A stretch of DNA of 64,000 nucleotides from Thalassobaculum sp965228445 (lineage in GTDB: Bacteria > Pseudomonadota > Alphaproteobacteria > Thalassobaculales > Thalassobaculaceae), in assembly GCA_965228445.1 (NCBI GenBank), contig OZ245813.1:4340001-4404000 (forward strand), in the 5' to 3' direction. Shown here in pieces: positions 17,501 to 25,711 of the stretch. Positions within the stretch are counted from its first letter, which is position 1, and the number at the start of each line of letters is the position of its first letter. The position numbers and the translations under genes are program-made. Under the pieces are notes generated by a model. It saw nothing but the letters and a program-made list of their open reading frames with translations. It was not told where the DNA came from and made no database searches.

Positions 17501-20500
17501 ATGCAATGTCAGGAGCGCGGTCTGAAAAGCGGCAGGCGACACATGCATGCTCGACGCCGGGGGATTGCAGACAGGTATGCACCGCTCGGCGGACATCTTC
17601 GTTCAGCCGCTGAGGCTCTAGATAAAAGTAAAACAAAACAACAAATTAGATCCAAAGAGGTTCTTGTCGTTGATCGAGAGGTGCGAGAGCTATCGACCTT
17701 GCTCCACGGACTTCGGCAGGGGATCGACGTGGTCTGCCTCCCCGACGGCCCTGGCGGGCTGGCGGCTGTGGCGCAAGCCCTCCTCGGATATCGATCGCTG
17801 ACGGCACTCCATATTCTGGCCCATGGGCGGGCGGGCGCGTTTAGGTTGTGTGGAGGGCTCGTCGATCGGCGCGCCCTCGAGGCTGACGCCGAACAGATCG
17901 AGGGCCTCCGGTCACGCTTGGCGGACGAGGCTGAGGTGCTGATCTATGCTTGCTCCGTGGCGGAAGGGGACATAGGGGCGGCTTTCGTCAGGGAACTGGA
18001 GGACCGGCTCGGTCGTCCGGTTCGGGCCTGCGACCGGCCCGTCGGAGGGACAGCGCGAGGCGGTCTCTGGCCGAAGCCACTCGCGATCCCGTTGGCCTTT
18101 TCGCTGGAAGCTCGGTCGGCGTTTCCGGGTCTCCTGGCGAAGGAGGTTTCCCCGGACACGTCGTCGTATCGGACCTACCCGACGCTCACGCCCTACGAAG
18201 ACACTACGGTATCGGTCCGGCTGGACCCATCGAACCCGTTCGGGCCGGTAGTCCCGTCTGCCGATCCCGGGCCAGTTCCGGCGGTGGCTGTCTTCAACAT
18301 CGACACGATCCCGCCGCGAACTCTGGCGCCGCCCGATCTGGTCGCGACGAGCGATCTCGGCATTTCATCGACCGACAACATCACAAGCGCACCGACCCAG
18401 GAGTTCACAGGATCGGCCGAAGCCGGCGACATCGTGAGCATTCTGGTCGGCGGGGTGACGGTCAACACGGTCACCGCCGCCGGCGGGTCGTGGACCTATA
18501 CCCATACCCTGACCGCCGGATCCTACGCGATCACCGTTCAGGCAACCGACACCGCCGGCAATGTGGGCGCCCGGTCCTCTGCCCTTGGGCTGATCGTCGA
18601 TACGACAGCGCCGGCAGTTGCTTTGAGGCCAGACTTACTGGCAGCAAGCGATAGTGGGCCGAGTAGCACTGACAACATTACCAACATTGGACGGCCGACT
18701 GTTCAAGGGCTGGGAGCTGCCCCGGACGGTCTGATGTACATATTGCTTGATGGATCGACCATTGGGAGCGTGCACGCGAATTGGGTGGGCGACTGGACTT
18801 ATACCTTCGCCAACCCACTGGCCGACGGATCGTATGTGATGACGGCCGTGGCCAGCGATACGGCCGGAAACGATGCCGCTCCGAGTGCCGGTCTGACGGT
18901 CGTGATCGACACGACGGCTCCGGCCCTTGCCATGCCCGACCTGCTGGCAAGTTCGGACACCGGGGTATCGGATTCCGACAACATCACTAACGCGCCGGTC
19001 CAGCAGTTCTCCGGGTCGGCGACGGACGGCGACCTCATCCGCGTGTTCGTCAACGGGCAGACGGTCAATACCGTCGTCGCTGCCGGCGGGTCCTGGTCCC
19101 ACACACAGACGCTGGGGCCGGGTACCTATGACATTGCGGTGAGGGGATGGGATCAGGCGGGAAATGTCGGTAGCCCGTCCTCCGTCCTCAGCGTCACCGT
19201 GGATACCACCGCACCAGGAGTCCTGGAGGCGCCCGACTTGCTGCCGCTCAGCGATACCGGCGTCTCCTCGGTCGACAATCTGACGAATGCCGCCCTTCAG
19301 CATCTCACGGGATCTGCGACCAGCGGCGACATCGTCAGCATTCTGGTCGACGGCGTCACCTCCGGCACCGTGACGGCAGCCGGCGGATCGTGGTCCTACG
19401 CCCATACCCTGGGCGAAGGCGTGTACGAGATTTCCGTTCAGGCGACGGATCCGGCCGGGAATGCGGGCCCGCAATCTCCGACCCTGTCGCTGACGGTCGA
19501 TACCACGGCGCCGATTACGATACCCGGTCAACCGGACCTGCTGCCGGACAGTGACAGCGGGGTCAGCGCGACCGACGACCTGACCAACGTAACGCGGCCC
19601 ACTCTCGTCGGCACGGGGGCCATCGCAGGCGGGCGGGTCCGGGTGCTGGTGGACGGGGTGGAGGCCGGGACGGTGACCGCCGATGGAAGCGGTGGATGGA
19701 GCTTCACCTTCACCGACGCGCTTGCGGAAGGCAGCCGGGCCATCACGGTGGCCTGCGAGGATGCCACGGGAAATGTCGGGTCGGCCAGCGCCGCCCTTGT
19801 GCTGGAGATCGACACATCGGCCTCTGCTCCAGGTCTACCGGATCTGGAGACCGCAAGCGACAGTGGCCTGAGCAGCGACGACGACATCACCGCACTTGCG
19901 AACCCGACCTTGCGGGGAGCGGGGGTGGAGGCGGGTTCACAGGTCCACATCCTGGACGACGGGGTCACCATCGGGACGGCCATCGCCACCGACACCGGCG
20001 ACTGGAGTTACGCCGTGACGTCCAGCCTGTCGGAAGGGGCGAACGTCATCACCGCCGTGCAGACCGATCGGGCCGGCAATGTCAGCACGGCATCCCCGGC
20101 GCTAACCGTCACGCTGGACAGGACCGCACCTGCGGCCCTGTCCAGGCCCGATCTGCTGGCGGAGAGCGACACCGGGATATCGGCGACGGACAACATCACG
20201 GCTTCCCTAACCCAGATCCTCACAGGCTCGGCCAGCGGCGGCGACCGGGTGCATGTCATCGTCGACGGCGCGACCAGCGGAACGGTTGTCGCGACGGGCG
20301 GGTCGTGGACCTATGCCCACACCCTGGGGGAGGGGAGCTATGCCGTCTCGGTCGGCGTGACCGATGCGGTCGGCAATGTCGGACCCGTCTCCGACAGTCT
20401 GGTCCTGGTGGTCGATACCACGCCGCCGCTGGCCGCCGGTCAGCCCGATCTGGCCGCGAGCAGCGACCGGGGGAGGAGCGACACCGACAACCTGACGAAT

Positions 20501-22606
20501 CTTGCCACGCCGAGCCTGTCGGGTGGCGGCGCAGTCGCAGATGCGCTCGTCCATATTCTGGTCGACGGGGTGACGGTCGGATCGACGGTTGCCGGCGCGT
20601 CGGGAGCGTGGAGCTTCACCTTCGTCGACCCGCTGGCCGCCGGGAGCCACGAGATCGCCGTGGTCGCCGAGGATGGCGCCGGCAACGACGCACCTGCGGG
20701 GCCGAGCCTGACCGTCGAGATCGACCTGACCGCCCCCGACGCGCCCGTCCCGTCGGCCGTGCCGGATCTGATCGCTGCCAGTGACGACGGAGCCAGCGCC
20801 TCAGACAATGTCACGTCGGTCGCCACGCCCAGCTTCTCAGGGTCGATGGTGACGGCCTCGACCGCGCATGTCCTGCTGGCGAACGGCGTCACGGTGGGAA
20901 GCTTCGTCAGCGACGCGGATGGCAACTACGAGGTTACCGCAGGCTCTCTCGCTCCCGGCGACTACGGCATCACCATCCGTGAGCTCGACGCGGCCGGGAA
21001 CGCTTCGGCCGACTCCCTGGCGCTGAACGTGACCATCGTCGCGCCGCCCAGTGGCGGGGGAGGGGGCGGGTCAGGAGGAGGCGGGGGCGGCGGAGGTGGC
21101 GGCGTCGTGGTCCCGCCCCCCACACCGCCCCCCACCACGCCGGCGCCGCCGTCGGTACCAGCCACAACCACCACGACGACCACCACCACGAGATCGACCT
21201 CCGGGGCTATCGTCACCACGCAGACACAAACGATCCAGAACACCTCCACCACGGGCACCGCATCGGCATCGATCGTGCCGGCCAATGGGGCCGGAGCGAA
21301 TGCGGTCTCCGCCATCCTTCCGGCTCAGACGTCGATCGTCGCGGAGGGGCCGATGTCCCCTCAGACCCTGGACGATGCCCTGTCCACCCTGTTGGCGGCG
21401 GCGGACGCACGGCAGGCCGGCGGTGGCACGCAGCTGGTCTCCGGCCTGCGCACCTTCATGAGTCGGCTTGGGGACACCGCCACGCTGGACGTCCGCACTC
21501 TTGTCCCGAGTACGACGGCCACAAGCCTGTCGGCCCCGATCGTTATTGCCGGAGAACCATCGGGCGGCACGGCCGCATCGCAGGCGTTCGTCATCGATGT
21601 CCGGTCACTGCCGACGGGATCGACGTTACAGCTCGACAATATCGCCTTCGCCAGCATCATCGGCTCGGCGACGGTGAATGGCGGCAGCGGCAACAACTTC
21701 GCCACGGGGGACAGCGCCTCCCAGTTCATCTCGCTCGGCGAGGGCGACGACACGCTGCTGGGCGGCGACGGCGACGATACGATCGGTTCGGGCTCCGGCC
21801 ATGACAGTCTCGACGGCGAGGGGGGCGACGACCGGGTGTTCGGAGGGGAGGGCAACGACACCGTGATCGGCGGCGCGGGCGGCGACGTCGTCTACGGCAA
21901 TCAGCAGACGGATATGCTGTACGGAAACCAGGGCAGCGACACGCTGTTCGGCGGTCAGGATGAGGACCGGTTGTTCGGCGGCAGGGATGACGATGTCCTG
22001 TACGGGAACTTCGCGGCCGACAGCCTGTCGGGACAGCTCGGGGACGACACGCTGTTCGGCGGCCAGGGCGACGATCTGGTCCGGGGTGGAGAGGGCAACG
22101 ATCGGCTGCTCGGCAATCGGCAGAACGATACGCTCTCCGGCGGCGGCGGCGACGATTCCCTGTCCGGCGGAGCGGACGCGGACGTGCTGTGCGGCGGAGT
22201 CGGAGACGACCGGCTGCACGGCGGCGAGGGCGACGACACGCTCTATGGCGGAGCCGCGGGCGGCGCACAGGGGATCGACGTGCTCGACGGTGGAGCGGGC
22301 AACGACGTCCTGGTCGGCGGCGCCGGGGTGGACTGGATCTATACCGGGTCCGGCCGGGACGCGGTCTATATCGAGGCCTCGAACGGCTTCGACGTGATCG
22401 TGGACCTGGATGTCGCCGCCGGCGATCTCGTCCACATCGCCATAAACGTCAACGGGTCGGGGCTGGTCAGTTTCGCCGGCATCCGCGCGGCCGCCGGCGA
22501 TAATGCTGAGGGCGACGTGGAGATCGATCTGGGGGGCAACAACTATGTCCGGATCATCGGCATGACCACGGCCCAACTCACCTCCGACATGTTCCAGTTC
22601 TTCTGA
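17501..22606 (+). CDS. Giant secreted repeat protein: DUF4347-like domain, nine Ig-like repeats, RTX calcium-binding array
   Basis: 1701 aa. Residues about 50-190 resemble DUF4347, with LHILAHGRAG (His108) and EVLIYACSVAEG (Cys151). Residues 278-1179 hold nine Ig-like repeats of about 100 residues, each starting PDL-x4-SD and ending near a VDTTAP-type motif. A Gly/Pro/Thr linker (about 1184-1231) and a region of unknown fold follow. An RTX array has 19 in-register nonapeptides at 1413-1583 and a few more after it. No N-terminal signal peptide is seen, so a C-terminal type I secretion signal is likely, but no transporter genes lie nearby. An adhesin or biofilm role is inferred from architecture. 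The start is uncertain: ATG 17543 is an alternative and the 5' end is AT-rich. Confidence 0.85.
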   Translation: MQCQERGLKSGRRHMHARRRGIADRYAPLGGHLRSAAEALDKSKTKQQIRSKEVLVVDREVRELSTLLHGLRQGIDVVCLPDGPGGLAAVAQALLGYRSLTALHILAHGRAGAFRLCGGLVDRRALEADAEQIEGLRSRLADEAEVLIYACSVAEGDIGAAFVRELEDRLGRPVRACDRPVGGTARGGLWPKPLAIPLAFSLEARSAFPGLLAKEVSPDTSSYRTYPTLTPYEDTTVSVRLDPSNPFGPVVPSADPGPVPAVAVFNIDTIPPRTLAPPDLVATSDLGISSTDNITSAPTQEFTGSAEAGDIVSILVGGVTVNTVTAAGGSWTYTHTLTAGSYAITVQATDTAGNVGARSSALGLIVDTTAPAVALRPDLLAASDSGPSSTDNITNIGRPTVQGLGAAPDGLMYILLDGSTIGSVHANWVGDWTYTFANPLADGSYVMTAVASDTAGNDAAPSAGLTVVIDTTAPALAMPDLLASSDTGVSDSDNITNAPVQQFSGSATDGDLIRVFVNGQTVNTVVAAGGSWSHTQTLGPGTYDIAVRGWDQAGNVGSPSSVLSVTVDTTAPGVLEAPDLLPLSDTGVSSVDNLTNAALQHLTGSATSGDIVSILVDGVTSGTVTAAGGSWSYAHTLGEGVYEISVQATDPAGNAGPQSPTLSLTVDTTAPITIPGQPDLLPDSDSGVSATDDLTNVTRPTLVGTGAIAGGRVRVLVDGVEAGTVTADGSGGWSFTFTDALAEGSRAITVACEDATGNVGSASAALVLEIDTSASAPGLPDLETASDSGLSSDDDITALANPTLRGAGVEAGSQVHILDDGVTIGTAIATDTGDWSYAVTSSLSEGANVITAVQTDRAGNVSTASPALTVTLDRTAPAALSRPDLLAESDTGISATDNITASLTQILTGSASGGDRVHVIVDGATSGTVVATGGSWTYAHTLGEGSYAVSVGVTDAVGNVGPVSDSLVLVVDTTPPLAAGQPDLAASSDRGRSDTDNLTNLATPSLSGGGAVADALVHILVDGVTVGSTVAGASGAWSFTFVDPLAAGSHEIAVVAEDGAGNDAPAGPSLTVEIDLTAPDAPVPSAVPDLIAASDDGASASDNVTSVATPSFSGSMVTASTAHVLLANGVTVGSFVSDADGNYEVTAGSLAPGDYGITIRELDAAGNASADSLALNVTIVAPPSGGGGGGSGGGGGGGGGGVVVPPPTPPPTTPAPPSVPATTTTTTTTTRSTSGAIVTTQTQTIQNTSTTGTASASIVPANGAGANAVSAILPAQTSIVAEGPMSPQTLDDALSTLLAAADARQAGGGTQLVSGLRTFMSRLGDTATLDVRTLVPSTTATSLSAPIVIAGEPSGGTAASQAFVIDVRSLPTGSTLQLDNIAFASIIGSATVNGGSGNNFATGDSASQFISLGEGDDTLLGGDGDDTIGSGSGHDSLDGEGGDDRVFGGEGNDTVIGGAGGDVVYGNQQTDMLYGNQGSDTLFGGQDEDRLFGGRDDDVLYGNFAADSLSGQLGDDTLFGGQGDDLVRGGEGNDRLLGNRQNDTLSGGGGDDSLSGGADADVLCGGVGDDRLHGGEGDDTLYGGAAGGAQGIDVLDGGAGNDVLVGGAGVDWIYTGSGRDAVYIEASNGFDVIVDLDVAAGDLVHIAINVNGSGLVSFAGIRAAAGDNAEGDVEIDLGGNNYVRIIGMTTAQLTSDMFQFF
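18332..21037 (+). repeat. Nine tandem Ig-like protein repeats
   Basis: The repeats average about 100 codons. Two subtypes can be told apart. Repeats 1, 3, 4 and 7 have a GGSW-x-[YH]-x-[HQ]TL strand. Repeats 2, 5, 6 and 8 have [GA]-[DGA]-W-[ST]-[YF] followed by an [AD]-x-L-[AS]-[ED]G turn. Repeat 9 is the most diverged. Between-repeat identity at DNA level is moderate, so recombination or assembly collapse is possible. Confidence 0.85.
21737..22249 (+). repeat. RTX calcium-binding nonapeptide array
   Basis: 19 consecutive nonapeptides of the form GGxGxDxLx are in exact register. Several have an N or Q in place of the first glycine (such as NQGSDTLFG). They would form a calcium beta-roll that folds after export. 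Two further copies follow a 14-residue irregular unit. Confidence 0.9.
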
Positions 22607-22639
22607 GGCGGGGCGATCGGAAGGCGGGGGCGATCGGCG

Positions 22640-23044
22640 TCAGCGACCGTCCTGAACCAGGGTCAGCAGCCCCAGCCGCCGGCCGGTATCGGCGTCCAGC
22701 AGCAGGATGGCCGTGCCGCCGCCGGAGAGGACCAGCCGAACCACGAGCCGGCGCCCGTCGGCCTGGACGTCGACCACCCGCGACCGTGCGGGAATGGCCA
22801 CATCCAGCATGCCCGGCGCGCCCGGTGCTGCGGCGACGGCCGGACCTTGGGCGGCACCGGCGGGTGCGGAAGCAATCTGCGCCTCGCCCGCGCCGGACAG
22901 GCGTTTGGCGATCGTGACGCCGATCACCGCCAGCCCGACCAGGATCATGACGCCCATCACGACACTGGCGATCTTCACCGCCCCGAGATAGGGGACCTCA
23001 CGCCGCTTCTCGCCGGAAGGGCCTTCGCCTATGGTGCCGCTCAT
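22640..23044 (-). CDS. Small single-pass membrane protein, DUF6476-like
   Basis: 134 aa. A short charged N-terminus is followed by one membrane helix (SVVMGVMILVGLAVIGVTIA, about 29-48). An Ala/Pro-rich stretch and a small C-terminal domain (DGRRLVVRLVLSGGGTAILL; TGRRLGLLTLV) come next. Similar small proteins occur next to RluD-type genes in alphaproteobacteria; no function is known. Its ATG overlaps the divergent rluD start, so a shorter start (GTG near the membrane helix) cannot be excluded. Confidence 0.6.
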   Translation of the reverse strand: MSGTIGEGPSGEKRREVPYLGAVKIASVVMGVMILVGLAVIGVTIAKRLSGAGEAQIASAPAGAAQGPAVAAAPGAPGMLDVAIPARSRVVDVQADGRRLVVRLVLSGGGTAILLLDADTGRRLGLLTLVQDGR

Positions 23045-24083
23045 GAGCGATGATCCCATCCTGACCGAGGCCGACGATCTGACGTCGGAGCCCGAGTTCC
23101 TAGTTGTCGAAGCCTCAGGCGACGCGCTGGCCGCGGTGCCGGCGGATCGTCTGGACCGCTGGCTCGCCGGGGCCGTTGAGCGCCTGGAAGACTCGCCTAT
23201 GCTGTCTCGCTCCCGGTTGAAGTCTTTGATCCAACAAGGAAATGTCAGCGACGGCATCACGACGATAACCGACCCCTCGGCGGCGGTCAAACCGGGTGCG
23301 CTGTACCGTATCGCCCTGCCGCCGCCGGAGGCCGCCGAGCCCGAAGGACAGGATATCCCCCTGACCGTCGTGTTCGAGGATTCTGACCTGATCGTGATCG
23401 ACAAACCGGCGGGCATGACGGTCCATCCGGCCCCCGGATCGCCCCGCGACACCCTGGTCAATGCCCTGATCGCCCATTGCGGCGACAGCCTGTCGGGGAT
23501 CGGCGGAGTGCGCCGTCCCGGGATCGTGCACCGGATCGACAAGGACACCTCTGGGCTGCTGGTCGTGGCCAAGACCGACCGGGCCCATGCCGCCCTGGCC
23601 GCCCGGTTCGCCGCCCACGACATCGACCGGGCCTATCGGGCGGTCTGCTTCGGCCATCCGGTGCCGCCGGCGGGAACCATCGACGCGCCGATCGGTCGCC
23701 ATTCGAAGGACCGCAAGCGCATGGCGGTGGTCAGCGAGTTCAAGGGGCGCTACGCGGTGACGCACTACCGGTCGCTGGAACGGCCCGACGGCGCCGCCCT
23801 GCTGGAATGCCGCCTGGAGACCGGCCGCACCCACCAGATCCGGGTGCATCTCAGCCATATCGGTCATCCGCTGATCGGCGACCCGGTCTATGGACGCGGA
23901 CACGGGGCCCGTGTGTCGCGCATTCCGGCGGGCGCGCGGGAGGCGGTGCGGCATTTCCCGCGCCAGGCCCTGCATGCCGCTGTTCTGGGCTTCGACCACC
24001 CGGTGACGGGGGAGCCGTTGAGCTTCGAGAGCCCGCTGCCGGAGGATCTGATCACGCTTCTGCGAGCCCTGCGCAGCGTCTGA
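23031..24083 (+). CDS. rluD: RluA/RluD family 23S rRNA pseudouridine synthase
   Basis: 350 aa. It isomerises uridines in 23S rRNA. An S4-like N-terminal domain (SRSRLKSLIQQGNVSDG) precedes the catalytic domain, which has the hallmark HRIDKDTSGLLVVAKT containing the catalytic Asp (about residue 167), and the C-terminal family motif LETGRTHQIRVHLSHIGHPL. Assignment to RluD rather than another RluA-type enzyme rests on length and the S4 domain. ATG 23031 has GGAAGG 10 bp upstream; ATG 23043 is an alternative. Confidence 0.88.
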   Translation: MVPLMSDDPILTEADDLTSEPEFLVVEASGDALAAVPADRLDRWLAGAVERLEDSPMLSRSRLKSLIQQGNVSDGITTITDPSAAVKPGALYRIALPPPEAAEPEGQDIPLTVVFEDSDLIVIDKPAGMTVHPAPGSPRDTLVNALIAHCGDSLSGIGGVRRPGIVHRIDKDTSGLLVVAKTDRAHAALAARFAAHDIDRAYRAVCFGHPVPPAGTIDAPIGRHSKDRKRMAVVSEFKGRYAVTHYRSLERPDGAALLECRLETGRTHQIRVHLSHIGHPLIGDPVYGRGHGARVSRIPAGAREAVRHFPRQALHAAVLGFDHPVTGEPLSFESPLPEDLITLLRALRSV

Positions 24084-24091
24084 CGGTTTGC

Positions 24092-24126
24092 CTTCAAATT
24101 GCCATCAGCGACCCTAAATATAGGGT
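24092..24126 (+). promoter_or_regulatory. Candidate rpoH promoter (heat-shock-like) with small inverted repeat
   Basis: CTTCAAA at 24092-24098 and CCTAAATA at 24113-24120 resemble a sigma-32-type promoter with a suitable gap. ACCCTA/TAGGGT (24111-24126) forms a 6-bp inverted repeat around the -10. It lies about 80 bp before the rpoH start. Confidence 0.4.
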
Positions 24127-24203
24127 CTGCGGGGTCGCGCCCTCGTGCCCCTAGCTTTCTGAAAGCGACGTAGACCTGGAAGTCCGAACCGGAAGGAAAC
24201 CGC

Positions 24204-25103
24204 ATGGCGTCGAGCGGCAATACACTGCCCACGATCAGCGTCGAAGGCAATCTGTCACGGTACCTGCAGGAGATCCGCAAATTTCCGATGCTCGAGCCGG
24301 AGGAGGAGTACATCCTCGCCAAGAACTGGCGCGAGCAGGGCGATACCGAGGCTGCCCATAAACTGGTAACCAGCCACCTGCGTCTCGTGGCGAAGATCGC
24401 CATGGGTTATCGCGGCTATGGTCTTCCGGTCGCCGAGCTGATCTCCGAGGGCAATGTCGGCATGATGCAGGCGGTCAAGCGCTTCGATCCGGAGCGCGGT
24501 TTCCGCCTGGCGACCTATGCCATGTGGTGGATCCGGGCCTCGATCCAGGAATACATCCTGCACTCCTGGTCGCTGGTGAAGATGGGCACCACGGCGGCCC
24601 AGAAGAAGCTGTTCTTCAACCTGCGCAAGCTCAAGGGCCAGATGCAGGCGATCGAGGACGGCGATCTGTCGCCGGATAAGGTCACGGCCATCGCCGAACG
24701 GCTCGATGTGACCGAGGCCGACGTCATCTCCATGAACCGCCGCCTGGCGAGCCCGGACCATTCGCTGAACGCGCCGCTGCGCGTCGACGGCGAGGGGGAG
24801 TGGCAGGACTGGCTGGTCGATGACGATCAGGTCAGCCAGGAGACGCGTCTGGCCGAGGACGAGGAGCTGCAGAAGCGCCGGCTGCTTCTCAACAAGGCGA
24901 TGGAGACCCTGAACGATCGCGAGCGTCACATCCTGACCGAGCGTCGGCTGCGCGACGACCCGACCACCCTGGAGGATCTGAGCCAGGAATACGGCATCAG
25001 CCGCGAGCGGGTGCGCCAGATCGAGGTGCGGGCCTTCGAGAAGCTGCAGAAGTCGATCAAGAACGCCGCGATGGAACAGAAGCTTCTGCAGGATCGCGCC
25101 TGA
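24204..25103 (+). CDS. rpoH: RNA polymerase heat-shock sigma factor (sigma-32)
   Basis: 299 aa. The region 2 core HLRLVAKIAMGYRGYGLPVA and WWIRASIQEYILHSW is typical of RpoH. The RpoH box is seen as QKKLFFNLRKLKGQMQ (about 130-145). Region 4 contains the helix-turn-helix LEDLSQEYGISRERVRQIEV. A GGAAGGA ribosome site precedes the ATG at 24204. Alphaproteobacterial RpoH directs chaperone and protease genes. Confidence 0.95.
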   Translation: MASSGNTLPTISVEGNLSRYLQEIRKFPMLEPEEEYILAKNWREQGDTEAAHKLVTSHLRLVAKIAMGYRGYGLPVAELISEGNVGMMQAVKRFDPERGFRLATYAMWWIRASIQEYILHSWSLVKMGTTAAQKKLFFNLRKLKGQMQAIEDGDLSPDKVTAIAERLDVTEADVISMNRRLASPDHSLNAPLRVDGEGEWQDWLVDDDQVSQETRLAEDEELQKRRLLLNKAMETLNDRERHILTERRLRDDPTTLEDLSQEYGISRERVRQIEVRAFEKLQKSIKNAAMEQKLLQDRA

Positions 25104-25123
25104 CGCCGTGCACATGAGCAATG

Positions 25124-25149
25124 ACGATCGGAGGGAGACCTCCGATCGT
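25124..25149. terminator. Hairpin between rpoH and a convergent gene
   Basis: ACGATCGGAGG at 25124-25134 pairs perfectly with CCTCCGATCGT at 25139-25149 around a GAGA loop, 20 bp after the rpoH stop and just before the end of the convergent gene. There is no T-run, but position and stability fit a shared transcript end. Confidence 0.6.
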
Positions 25150-25172
25150 ACGCTAAACGCGGGTGGGAGCGA

Positions 25173-25670
25173 TCAGTCGGCGCCGGCCCGGCGGGTCCCC
25201 TTCTTGCCGTCATCCTCGTCCCGGTCGGTGCTGCCGGCCACGCCCGGTCCCCATTCCTCCACCAGATCGCGCTGCCGACGCCGCAGCCGCTCGACCCGCT
25301 GGTCGGCGCGCATGGCGATGAACATGCCGACGATCCCCGGTGCCACGAAATAGATCGCCCAGCCGATCGCCGCCGCGCCGAACATCACCAGCCAGGTGAA
25401 GGGCGAACTGATCACCCGGAACGCATGCTCGTAGGTATGGTCGAGGGTCCACAGCTCGATCAGGAACGGCAGCACGCCGGTGAAATTCATGCAGCCGACG
25501 CAGAGCGTGGCGTATTTCTCCCGGCGCCGGTCGGTCAGCCAGGCCGCCATGGTCGGCGTCATGCCGATCACCAGCAGCATCATGGACGGCAGGAACATCA
25601 CCGCACCGCCGGCGACGAGCACGAACATGATGGTCCTGGTGGCGGCGGAACTGGCGGCGTTGGCACTCAT
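25173..25670 (-). CDS. Small multi-pass membrane protein, partner of kinase-like protein
   Basis: 165 aa. It has hydrophobic segments at about 13-37, 55-75 and 85-118, a cytoplasmic-looking charged segment (TDRRREKYA), and a C-terminal charged helix (QRVERLRRRQRDLVEEWG) with an acidic, basic tail. I do not recognise a named family. It starts 41 bp after the kinase-like gene on the same strand, and that gene's product ends in a membrane anchor, so the two probably work together at the membrane. Confidence 0.65.
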   Translation of the reverse strand: MSANAASSAATRTIMFVLVAGGAVMFLPSMMLLVIGMTPTMAAWLTDRRREKYATLCVGCMNFTGVLPFLIELWTLDHTYEHAFRVISSPFTWLVMFGAAAIGWAIYFVAPGIVGMFIAMRADQRVERLRRRQRDLVEEWGPGVAGSTDRDEDDGKKGTRRAGAD

Positions 25671-25711
25671 CGGGAGTCAGGCGTCCTGGGTCAGCATTGG
25701 GGCGGCGGGCA

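Noticed and set aside
21737..22249. Regular short direct repeats that could suggest a CRISPR array
   Set aside because: The units are 27-bp protein-coding repeats in frame with the RTX nonapeptide, without spacers.
22640..23623. A 327-codon frame running through the rluD region
   Set aside because: The upstream part is antisense to the well-supported RluD catalytic domain; only the last 134 codons look like a protein.
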